DNA of 64,000 bases from Herpetosiphon aurantiacus DSM 785 (GTDB lineage: Bacteria; Chloroflexota; Chloroflexia; Chloroflexales; Herpetosiphonaceae), in NCBI GenBank assembly GCA_000018565.1, contig CP000875.1:2247199-2311198 (forward strand), in the 5' to 3' direction. This document shows positions 9,360 to 21,300 of the stretch, piece after piece. The position numbers and the translations under genes are program-made. The number at the start of each line of letters is the position of its first letter. The stretch's first letter is position 1. The notes beneath the pieces are model-generated. The model saw only the letters and a program-made list of their open reading frames with translations. It made no database searches and had not been told where the DNA came from.

Positions 9360-12300
9360 TTGGCTACCCAAGTTGTGGCGCGGGTGCGTGAACTGCTGCC
9401 AACGGTTGATCTGCCTGTGCGCCGCCTTTTTGAGCTACCGACCTTGGCAGCGTTTGTGGCTAGTCTCGACCCAACACCGCATAAAGATGCTGCTGTGGTG
9501 CTACCTGCTCTGGTGGCACAACCACGACCGGAACATCTTCCATTATCGTTTGCCCAAGAACGTTTGTGGTTTTTGAACCAACTTGATGCGACGAGCAATC
9601 AAGCCTATACGATTCCGCTGGCAGTGCGCATTGTTGGCGACCTGCCGCCAGCGGTGATCCAGATGGCCTTACAACAGCTGGTAGATCGGCATTCCAGTTT
9701 GCGCACAACCTTTTATGCACTTGATGGTCAGCCCTATCAACGGATTGCGCCGACCCTCATGCTAGCGTTGTCGTTACACGATCTGCGTGGTCGGAGCGAA
9801 GCCGACGTGCATGCGGCGATTCACGCGGCAATTGCCGAACCATTTGATTTGGAGCGCGGGCCGCTATTGCGGGTAACGTTGCTGCGCGAAGCTGATGATC
9901 GCCATGTGTTGGTGCTGACTTTGCACCATAGCATCACTGATGGCTGGTCGATGGAGCTATTGTTACGTGAATTTGCCCAAGCCTTGGCCGCTGCTCGCCT
10001 TGGTGAACCGACCCGTTTTGCCCCGCTGGTGGTCGATGTGGTCGATGTCGTGCTGTGGCAACGAGCGGTATTGCGTGGCGAGCGCTTGGCCCAATTGCAG
10101 GGGTATTGGCAGACCCAGTTGCATGGGGTTGCTCCCTTGGCTTTGCCGACAGATTATCCACGACCTGCGGTGCAGCAGTTTGCCGGGGCAACGCTGCGAG
10201 TGACAATCCCAACAGTGGTGCTTGAACAGTTGCGCGTCCTTGGGCAGACCCATGGGGCGACATTGTTTATGGTGCTGATGGCGGCCTATCAGGCATGGTT
10301 GGCTCGCCTGAGTGGGCAGCGCGATATTGCGGTTGGTACGCCAATTGCCGGACGTACCCAAGCTGAAATGGAAGGATTGATTGGCTTTTTTGCCAATACG
10401 TTGGTTGTGCGGAGTGATGTGCGGCGGGATCTTGGGTTTACGGCGCTGCTGGAACAGGTACGGGCAACACTCTTGACTGGTTATAGCCAGCAAGAATTGC
10501 CATTTGAGCAAATGGTGCAGCTGGTCCAGCCAGAGCGCGATCTGAGTCGCTCGCCGTTATTTCAAGCGATGTTGACCCTGCATCATGCCCAACCGACCAG
10601 CATGGATTGGGGCGAGATTGCGCTCGAACCAATTGACTTGGCGGGAACGGTAGCGAAATTTGATCTGTCGTTGGGCTTGGTGGAGACGACGAGCGGCTTA
10701 GTCGCAACATTTGAATATAGCACAGCCTTATTTACCCAGGCCACGATCGAGCGCTGGTCGGGGCACTGGCTGACGTTCTTAACTGTAATTGCAGCAAATC
10801 CAACCCAATCAATCGGCGAATTGGCCCTCTTGACGACAGCCGAACAAGCACAGGTATTAGTTGGCTGGAATCAAACGCGGACGATCTATCCGCCAGCACA
10901 GGGTTTGCATCATGTGATTGAAGCTCAAGTTGCACAACATCCTACGGCGATTGCGTTGCGCTATGAAGATCGAACGCTTTCGTATGCCGAACTGAATGTG
11001 CGGGCCAATCAACTGGCGCATCGCTTGATCGATTTAGGGGTGCGACCTGATACGCTGGTGGCGATTTGTGCCGAACGATCGATCGAAATGGTGATTGGCT
11101 TGTTGGGGGTTTTGAAAGCGGGCGGGGCATATGTGCCTTTGGATGCTAGCTATCCGATTGATCGACTTGAGTTTATGCTGGCCGATGCACAACCGCTGGT
11201 GCTCTTAACCGCGCTGACTGCTGGGCAAACCAACTCCGAGCTCCAGCAATTAATTGAATTTCAAGCATGTCCACGGCTTGATCTGATGCAATTGCAGCTG
11301 CTTGCTGATCAGCCAACCCACAATCCTGCGGTAGCCATCGAGGGCCATAATTTGGCCTACATGATCTATACCTCAGGCTCGACTGGCAAGCCCAAAGGGG
11401 CATTAAATCAACACGATGCGATTATCAATCGTTTATTGTGGATGCAAGCGGAGTATCGGTTGACGGCAGCCGATCGGGTGCTCCAAAAAACTCCGTTTAG
11501 TTTTGATGTATCGGTGTGGGAATTTTTCTGGCCATTGCTGGTTGGGGCACAATTGGTCTTGGCCCGACCGGAAGGCCACAAAGATCCGGAATATTTGACC
11601 GAGGTCATTCAGGCCGAGCAGATTACCACAGTGCATTTTGTGCCATCGATGCTACGCCTGTTTCTGGAGCATCGGCAAGCACCTATGTGTACCTCGTTGC
11701 GACGGACGATCTGCTCGGGTGAGGCGTTGCCAGCAGATGTAGCTCAGCAGTTTTTGCAACAGCTTCCGCAAAGTGGCTTGCATAATTTGTATGGGCCAAC
11801 CGAAGCCGCAGTAGATGTGTCGTATTGGGCGTGTAGGCCCGATGCAACGGCAAGTAGTGTGCCGATTGGGCGACCAGTAGCCAATACCCAATTGTACCTG
11901 TTGGATCAGGCGCTGCAACCTGTACCGATCGGCTGTTTTGGCGAATTATATATTGGTGGGCTGCAAGTAGGTCGCGGTTATTATAATCGGCCAAACTTGA
12001 CGGCAGAGCGCTTTGTGCCCGATCCATTTAGCCCAATTGCCGGAGCGCGACTCTATCGAACAGGCGATCTTGCGCGTTGGCGAGCAGATGGCAACATCGA
12101 ATATGGTGGGCGGATTGACCACCAAGTCAAGGTGCGTGGCTTGCGCATCGAGCTGGGCGAAATTGAGCAGCAATTGTTGGCGTTGCCCGACATAACCGAT
12201 GCAGTTGTGGTGTTACGCGAAGATCAGCCAGGCGATCAACGCTTAGTTGCGTATGTGGTTTCCTCAAACGAGACGTTGCTGATAAGTATAGTTCGTCAGC

Positions 12301-15300
12301 GTTTGGCTCAGCACTTACCTGAGTTTATGTTGCCGAATGCCCTGGTACAGATGGATGCACTACCATTGTCACCGAATGGCAAACTTGATCGTCGTCGCTT
12401 GCCTGTGCCGAGCTATGCTGAGCAATTGCTTGATGATGCACCACCACAAACGGAGTTGGAGCAAGCAATTGCCGAAATTTGGGCTTCGGTCTTGAGGGTA
12501 TCAACGATCCAACGCCAGAGCAACTTTTTTCAGCTGGGCGGGCATTCGTTGCTGGCGACTCAGGTAGTGGCCCGCGTTCGCGAGCTGCTGCCTCAGCTTG
12601 ATCTGCCGTTGCGACGGTTATTTGAATTGCCAACCTTGGCAGCGTTTGCCGCGAGTTTGCAGAATGCCCCCGCTGAGCTGTTGGCTCCAGTGCTACCAGC
12701 ACTCATACCACAGCCGACTCCAGAGCATATTCCACTGTCATTTGCCCAAGAACGCTTGTGGTTTTTGAGCCAACTTGATGCTGAAAGCAGTCAGGCCTAT
12801 ACCATTCCAATGGCAGTACGAATTGTGGGTGATCTACCGCCGATGGTGGTGCAGTCAGCCCTGCAACAGCTTGTGGATCGCCATGCCAGTTTACGCACAA
12901 GTTTTTATGCGCTTGACGGTCAGCCCTATCAGCGGATCGCACCAACCCTAACGCTTGGATTGGCGCTCCATGATCTCCGTGGTCGTAGCGAGGCTGATGT
13001 CCATGCGGCGATTCAAGCGGCAATTGCTGAGCCATTTGATTTGGAGCATGGACCGTTGCTGCGGGCGATGTTATTGCGCGAGGCCGCTGATCGCCATGTA
13101 TTGGTGCTGACCTTGCACCACACGATTACCGATGGTTGGTCGATGGAGTTGCTGGTGCGCGAGCTGGCCCAAGCCCTGGCGGCTGCTCGCGTGGGTGAAG
13201 TCGCTCGTTTTGCACCATTAGTGGTCGATGTGGTTGATGTGGTGGTGTGGCAACGGGCAGTGTTGCGTGGCGAACGCCTGACTCGTTTGCAGGCCTATTG
13301 GCAATCACAGCTGAGTGATGCCACTCCCTTGGCTTTGCCGACGGATTATGCGCGACCAGCGGTGCAACAGTTTGCCGGGGCAACAGTTGGGGTGGTGATC
13401 CCTGATGCTGTAGTGAGGAAGTTGCGGCTGCTGGGGCAGGCCCATGGGGCGACATTGTTTATGGTGTTGATGGCGGCCTATCAAGCATGGTTGGCACGGC
13501 TGAGTGGGCAGCGCGATATTGCCGTTGGCACACCGATTGCCGGACGCACCCAAGCTGGAATGGATGAATTAATCGGATTTTTCGCCAATACGTTGGTTGT
13601 GCGGAGTGATGTGCGGCGAGATCTTGGATTTACGGCGCTGCTGGAACAGGTGCGCGAGACCTTGTTGGCGGGGTATAGCCATCAGGAATTGCCGTTTGAG
13701 CAGGTGGTGCAGGTCGTTCAGCCCGAGCGCGATCTGAGCCGTTCGCCCTTGTTTCAAACGATGCTAACTCTACAACACGCACCCCAAGCAAGCCTTGATT
13801 GGGGTGAGATTGCCCTTGAACCAATCAGCCTCACCGGAACGATTGCTAAATTCGATTTGACCCTTGGTTTGTTGGAAACACCCCATGGCTTGATCGGCAG
13901 TTTTGAGTATAGCACGGTGTTGTTTGCTGAGACCACAATCGAGCGCTGGTCAAAGCATTGGCAAACCTTTCTGACCGCACTGGCCGATGATCCAGCGCTG
14001 CCCGTTGGCCGTTTGCCACTTATGCAGCCTGCCGAGCAAACAGCGATTGTGCAACGCCAATCGCCAACGCTGGCGGTGACTGGCCCTACGACCTTGGCTG
14101 AAGCCCTCACGCAACAAGCGGCTGACACACCTACTGCCATTGCCGTGCAGACAGAGGGATCTGTATGGACGTATGCGCAAATGAATACCGCCGCCAATCA
14201 GTTAGCGTGGGAGTTGCGTGAACTAGGCGTTGGCCCTGAGGTGGTGGTGGGAATGTACCTTAACCGCACGCCGCTCCTACTGGTGACGTTACTGGCGATT
14301 CTGAAGGCTGGTGGTGCCTACCTACCGCTCGACCCTCAGCACCCGATTGAACGAGTAACATGGATGCTGGCGGATAGTCAGGCACTGGTGGTGGTGACTG
14401 AGCAGCATCTAAGTGCCCGCCTGAACGCATCACCATGTCAAGTGCTGGATATCGAAACCGCTTGGTTACGTATTACCGCAGAAAATTCTCCTTCCGCACC
14501 ACCATTAAGCAGCACTGCCGCCAATTTAGCGTATGTGATTTATACCTCGGGTTCGACGGGTGTTCCCAAAGGCGTAGCAATTCCTCACCATACCGTATTG
14601 GCCTTGCTGGCCTCGATGCGCGAACAAATACTGATGAGAGTAGGTGATGTGCTGCTGGCGCTGAGCACGATGGCCTTTGATATTTCGGTGACAGATGTCT
14701 TTTTGCCGTTGACGAGTGGTGCGACAATCTATCTGGTTACGAGTGACGTAGCCCGAGATCCTGTCTTGTTGCGGGATGTGCTGGAGCGCCAGCCGATTCG
14801 ACTGGTGCAAGCGACCCCCGCAACATGGCGATTGTTGATTTCGGCAGGCTGGCAGGGCGACCCGACGCTGACGGCGATTGCTGGCGGCGAAGCCTTGCAC
14901 GCGGATCTCGCGGCGGCCATTCGGATGCGGAGCAATGCGTTGTGGAATATGTATGGCCCAACCGAAACAACGGTTTATGCAACCCGGGCCTTGATTGAGA
15001 ACGATGATATTAGCCTTGGTTGGGGCTTAGATAATGTACGGTTATATGTGCTCGATCAGGCTGGGCAAGTTGTACCATTGGGGGTTGCAGGTGAGTTATA
15101 TATTGGGGGATCAGGGATTGCCCGTGGCTATCTTGGGCGACCGAGCCTGACAGCGGAGCGCTTTGTGCCAGACCCATTGAGTGGTGAGGCAGGTGCACGG
15201 TTGTACCGAACGGGAGATTTGGTGCGGCAACGGGCCGATGGACGGTTTGACTATGATGGGCGGATTGACCACCAAGTCAAGGTGCGTGGATTCCGCATCG

Positions 15301-18300
15301 AGTTGGGCGAAATTGAGCATCGCGTATTGGCGTTGCCCGCCGTGACCGATGCGGTGGTGGTGGTGCGCGAGGATCAACCTGGCGATCAACGCCTCGTGGC
15401 CTATGTGGTGGCACCCCATGCGGCACTCACGCTGGATGCAGTCCGACAGCAGTTGGCGCAGCACCTGCCCGAGTATATGCTGCCCAATGCAGTGGTGGTG
15501 CTGGAGAGCATGCCACTCTCACCGAATGGCAAGGTCGATCGGCGGCGCTTGCCCGCACCCAGCTATGAACCACTGACGAGTGATGACCCGCCACAAACAG
15601 CGCTGGAGCAGCTGGTGGCGACGATCTGGGCGGAGGTGTTGGGGGTACCGAGCGTGCAGCGCCACGCCCACTTTTTCCAGTTGGGTGGTCATTCGTTGCT
15701 GGCAACGCAGGTGGTGGCGCGGGTGCGCGACCTGCTGCCGACGGTCGAGGTGCCATTGCGACGGTTGTTTGAACTGCCAACCTTGGCAGCGTTTGCGGCG
15801 AGTCTCGACTCAACACTGCATGAAGCGGCTGCGGTGGTGCTGCCCGCCTTGGTGCGCCAGCCAACTCCCGAGCATATTCCCCTGTCGTTTGCCCAAGAGC
15901 GCTTGTGGTTTTTGAACCAACTGGATGCGGCAAGCAGCCAAGCGTACACGATTCCGCTGGCGGTACGAATTGTGGGTGCAGTACCACCAGCGGTGGTGCA
16001 AGCAGCGTTGCAGCAGGTGGTGGATCGGCATGCGAGTTTGCGGACGACCTTTTATGCGATCGATGGTCAGCCCTACCAACGGATTGCCGCGCAGTTGCGA
16101 CTGGATGTGCCGGTGGAGGATGTGGGTGGGTGGAGTGAGGCGGCGGTGGCAGCGGCACTGGCGCGGGTGATTGCGGAACCCTTTGATCTGGAGCGAGGGC
16201 CATTGCTGCGGGCGACGGTGCTGCGGGAGGCTGCTGATCGCCACGTATTGGTGCTGACCTTGCACCACACGATTACCGATGGTCAATCGATGGAGATTCT
16301 GCTGCGTGAGCTGGCGCAGGCGTTGGCGGCGGCACGGCAGGGAGCGGTGGTGGAGTTTGCACCGTTGGCGGTGGATGTGGTCGATGTGGTGGTATGGCAA
16401 CGGGCAGTGTTGCGTGGCGAACGCCTGACCCGTTTGCAGACGTATTGGCAGCAGCAGTTGCGTGATGTCGCTCCCCTGACCTTACCGACGGACTATCCGC
16501 GACCGGCGGTGCAACAGTTTGCTGGGGGGACGGTTGGCGTGACGATTGCGGCGGAGGTGGTGGCCGAGTTACGGGCACTGGGGCAGGCGCATGGGGCGAC
16601 GTTGTTTATGGTGCTGATGGCGGCGTATCAAGCGTGGTTGGCGCGGCTGAGTGGGCAGCGCGATATTGCGGTGGGGACACCGATTGCGGGACGAACGCAG
16701 GCGGGGATGGAGGGCTTGATTGGCTTTTTTGCCAACACCTTGGTGGTGCGGAGTGCTGTAGCTTGGGATGACGGGTTCACGACGCTGCTAGGGCAGGTGC
16801 GCGAGACGTTGTTGGCCGGGTATAGCCATCAGGAATTGCCGTTTGAGCAGGTGGTGCAGGTGGTGCAACCGGAGCGTGATCTGAGTCGGTCACCCTTGTT
16901 TCAAACCCTGCTGACCGTGCAGCATGCTCAACCAACCAGCCTTGATTGGGGTGCGATTCAGCTGGAACCCATGCGGCTCGCCGGAACGATTGCCAAGTTT
17001 GATCTCTCGTTGGGCTTGGTGGAGACACCCCAAGGCTTGATCGGCAGTTTTGAATATAGCACGGCATTATTTGCTGAGACCACAATCGAGCGTTGGGCAA
17101 CCCATTGGCAGACCTTCCTCACGGCCATTGCGGCACAACCAACCCACCCGCTCGGCCAGCTCACGCTGTTAACCAGTGCCGAACGCACCCTCGTGGTGCA
17201 GGGTTGGAACCAGACCCAGGTGGACTATCCTCAGGTTCAGGCATTGCACCACCTGATTGAGGCGCAGGTGGCTCGCACGCCGACGGCGATCGCGCTGCAT
17301 TATGAGGATCAGGTGCTGTCGTATGGGGCATTAAATGCGCGAGCGAACCAAGTGGCACAGCGGTTAATAGCCTTGGGAGTGCAACCTGACGATCTGGTGG
17401 CGATATGTGCCGAACGGTCACTGGAATTGGTGATAGGGTTGTTGGGGATCATGAAGGCGGGTGGTGCCTATGTGCCCTTGGATGCGAGCTATCCGCAGGA
17501 GCGGCTGGCATTTATGCTGGCCGATGCACGACCATTGGTGCTGGTGACGGCGTTGACTGCGACGCAAACGACTCCCGCACTCCAGCAGCTTCTGGAGGCG
17601 CAGGTATGCCCACGCCTCGATTTGATGGACTGGTCAACGCTCACGCAGGAAGCAACCGATAATCCTGTCGTGGCCATGCATGGCCAGCATCTGGCCTATA
17701 TGATCTATACCTCTGGTTCAACAGGAACGCCCAAAGGGGCAATGAATAGCCATGCTGCGATCCTGAATCGGTTGATGTGGATGCAAGCAGAGTATCGGTT
17801 GACGGCGGCGGATCGAGTGCTGCAAAAAACGCCGATGAGTTTTGATGTGTCGGTGTGGGAGTTTTTCTGGCCGTTGCTGGTGGGAGCGCAACTGGTGATC
17901 GCGCGACCGGATGGGCACAAAGATCCGGCCTATTTGGCGGAGGTGATCCAGACGGCACAGATCACGACGGTGCATTTTGTGCCTTCGATGCTACGGTTGT
18001 TTTTGGCGCATCCGCAGGCACGAGGATGTCGCTCGTTGCGATTGACACTGTGCTCAGGGGAGGCATTGCCAGCAGATGTGGTGTCACAGTTTTTTGCACA
18101 CATCCCGCTGAGTGCGTTACATAATTTGTATGGGCCAACCGAAGCGGCGGTGGATGTATCGTATTGGGCATGTGCAGCAGAATCGCTGACAACGAGTGTG
18201 CCGATTGGGCGACCAGTGGCGAATACGCAGTTGTATGTACTTGATTCGTTGCTGGAACCCGTGCCGATCGGCTGTTTTGGTGAAGTGTATATTGGTGGGG

Positions 18301-21300
18301 TGCAAGTGGGGCGCGGGTATCACCACCGACCGAGTCTGACAGCGGAGCGCTTTGTGCCAGACCCATTGAGTGGTGAGGCAGGTGCACGCCTCTATCGAAC
18401 GGGTGATGTTGGGCGATGGCGTGCGGATGGGAGCATCGAGTATGCGGGACGGATCGATCATCAGGTGAAACTGCGAGGGTTGCGCATCGAGTTGGGCGAA
18501 ATTGAGCATCGCGTATTGGCGTTGCCCGCCGTGACCGATGCGGTGGTGGTGGTGCGCGAGGATCAACCTGGCGATCAACGCCTCGTGGCCTATGTGGTGG
18601 CACCCCATGCGGCACTCACGCTGGATGCAGTCCGGCAGCAGTTGGCGCAGCACCTGCCCGAGTATATGCTGCCCAATGGTTTGATGCTGCTGGAGAGCGT
18701 GCCACTCTCACCGAATGGCAAGGTCGATCGGCGGCGCTTGCCCGCACCCAGCTATGAACCACTGACGAGTGATGACCCGCCGCAAACAGCGCTGGAACAG
18801 CTGGTGGCGACGATCTGGGCGGAGGTGTTGGGGGTACCGAGCGTGCAGCGCCACGCCCACTTTTTCCAGTTGGGTGGTCATTCGTTGCTGGCAACGCAGG
18901 TGGTGGCGCGGGTGCGCGACCTGCTGCCGACGGTCGAGGTGCCATTGCGACGGTTGTTTGAACTGCCAACCTTGGCAGCGTTTGCGGCGAGTCTCGACCC
19001 AACGCCGCATGAAGCGGCTGCGGTGGTGCTGCCCGCCTTGGTGCGCCAGCCAACTCCCGAGCATATTCCCCTGTCGTTTGCCCAAGAGCGCTTGTGGTTT
19101 TTGAACCAACTGGATGCGGCAAGCAGCCAAGCGTACACGATTCCGCTGGCGGTACGAATTGTGGGTGCGGTACCACCAGCGGTGGTGCAAGCAGCGTTGC
19201 AGCAGGTGGTGGATCGGCATGCGAGTTTGCGGACGACCTTTTATGCGATCGATGGTCAGCCCTACCAACGGATTGCCGCGCAGTTGCGACTGGATGTGCC
19301 GGTGGAGGATGTGGGTGGGTGGAGTGAGGCGGCGGTGGCAGCGGCACTGGCGCGGGTGATTGCGGAACCCTTTGATCTGGAGCGAGGGCCATTGCTGCGG
19401 GCGACGGTGCTGCGGGAGGCTGCTGATCGCCACGTATTGGTGCTGACCTTGCACCACACGATTACCGATGGTCAATCGATGGAGATTCTGCTGCGTGAGC
19501 TGGCGCAGGCGTTGGCGGCGGCACGGCAGGGAGCGGTGGTGGAGTTTGCACCGTTGGCGGTGGATGTGGTCGATGTGGTGGTATGGCAACGGGCAGTGTT
19601 GCGTGGCGAACGCCTGACCCGTTTGCAGACGTATTGGCAGCAGCAGTTGCGTGATGTCGCTCCCCTGACCTTACCGACGGACTATCCGCGACCGGCGGTG
19701 CAACAGTTTGCTGGGGGGACGGTTGGCGTGACGATTGCGGCGGAGGTGGTGGCCGAGTTACGGGCACTGGGGCAGGCGCATGGGGCGACGTTGTTTATGG
19801 TGCTGATGGCGGCGTATCAAGCGTGGTTGGCGCGGCTGAGTGGGCAGCGCGATATTGCGGTGGGGACACCGATTGCGGGACGAACGCAGGCGGGGATGGA
19901 GGGCTTGATTGGCTTTTTTGCCAACACCTTGGTGGTGCGGAGTGCTGTAGCTTGGGATGACGGGTTCACGACGCTGCTAGGGCAGGTGCGCGAGACGTTG
20001 TTGGCCGGGTATAGCCATCAGGAATTGCCGTTTGAGCAGGTGGTGCAGGTGGTGCAACCGGAGCGTGATCTGAGTCGGTCACCCTTGTTTCAAACCCTGC
20101 TGACCGTGCAGCATGCTCAACCAACCAGCCTTGATTGGGGTGCGATTCAGCTGGAACCCATACGCCTCGCCGGAACGATTGCCAAGTTTGATCTCTCGTT
20201 GGGCTTGGTGGAGACACCCCAAGGCTTGGTGGGGGGCTTTGAGTATAGTACGGCATTATTTGCGCCAGCGACGATGGAACGCTGGGCAAGCCATTGGCAG
20301 ACCTTCCTCACGGCCCTTGCGGCGCAACCAACGTTGGCAATAGGGTATCTCCCATTGTTGACACCCATTGAGCGCACCGCAATTGTGCGCCGCCAAGCTC
20401 CAACACTGGCGGTGACTGGCCCTACAACTTTGGCTGAAGCCCTCACGCAACAAGCAGCTGCGACTCCGCAGGGGCTGGCGTTGTATGAAGACGGTATCGC
20501 CTGGTCATATGCCGAACTGGCCGCTGCCACAAATCGGTTAGCGTGGCACTTGCAGGATATGGGGATTGGCCCCGATATGGTGGTAGGGGTGTATCTTGAC
20601 CGTTCGCCGCGCTTGATTGTAGCCCTTTTAGCAATCATCAAGGCTGGAGCCGCTTACTTACCCCTTGATCCGAATCATCCGCTGGAGCGCTTGATCTGGA
20701 TGTTAGCGGATAGCCAAGCCAAACTGGTACTGACCGAACAGCTGCATGCAATTCAGCTTGCCGATCAGCCATGTCCAGTGCTCGATATTGAAACAGCGTG
20801 GTCTATAATCGAGGCCACACAGCCTGACAGTGCTCCTCCATTGCAGATTGTGGCTGAAAATTTGGCATATGTGATTTATACCTCGGGTTCGACGGGTGTT
20901 CCCAAAGGCGTGGCAATTCCTCATCAGACCGTATTGGCCTTGCTGGCCTCGATGCGCCACCAATTGCAACTTGGGCTTGGTGATAGAATTCTAGCCTTGA
21001 GCACGATGGCCTTTGATATTTCGGTGGTGGATGTCTTTTTGCCGCTGACAAGTGGGGCTACTATTGCCTTAATCTCTAGTGAGGTGGCTCGTGATCCTGT
21101 CTTGTTACGTAGAGTGTTAGAGGGTCAGGCGATTAACGTGTTACAGGCAACTCCTGCGACATGGCGTTTGCTGATTTCTGCGGGCTGGCAGGGCAACCCG
21201 ACGCTGACGGCGATCGCTGGTGGTGAGGCGCTGAGTGTCGATTTAGCAGCAGCGATTCGTGCCCGTAGTAAGCAGTTGTGGAATATGTATGGGCCAACCG

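Noticed and set aside
18708-19589. A 293-codon minus-strand open frame, and many others opposite the NRPS genes
   Set aside because: They are complementary-strand shadows of GC-rich NRPS coding sequence: low-complexity His/Arg/Gln composition, no ribosome sites, and repeated wherever the NRPS sequence repeats.
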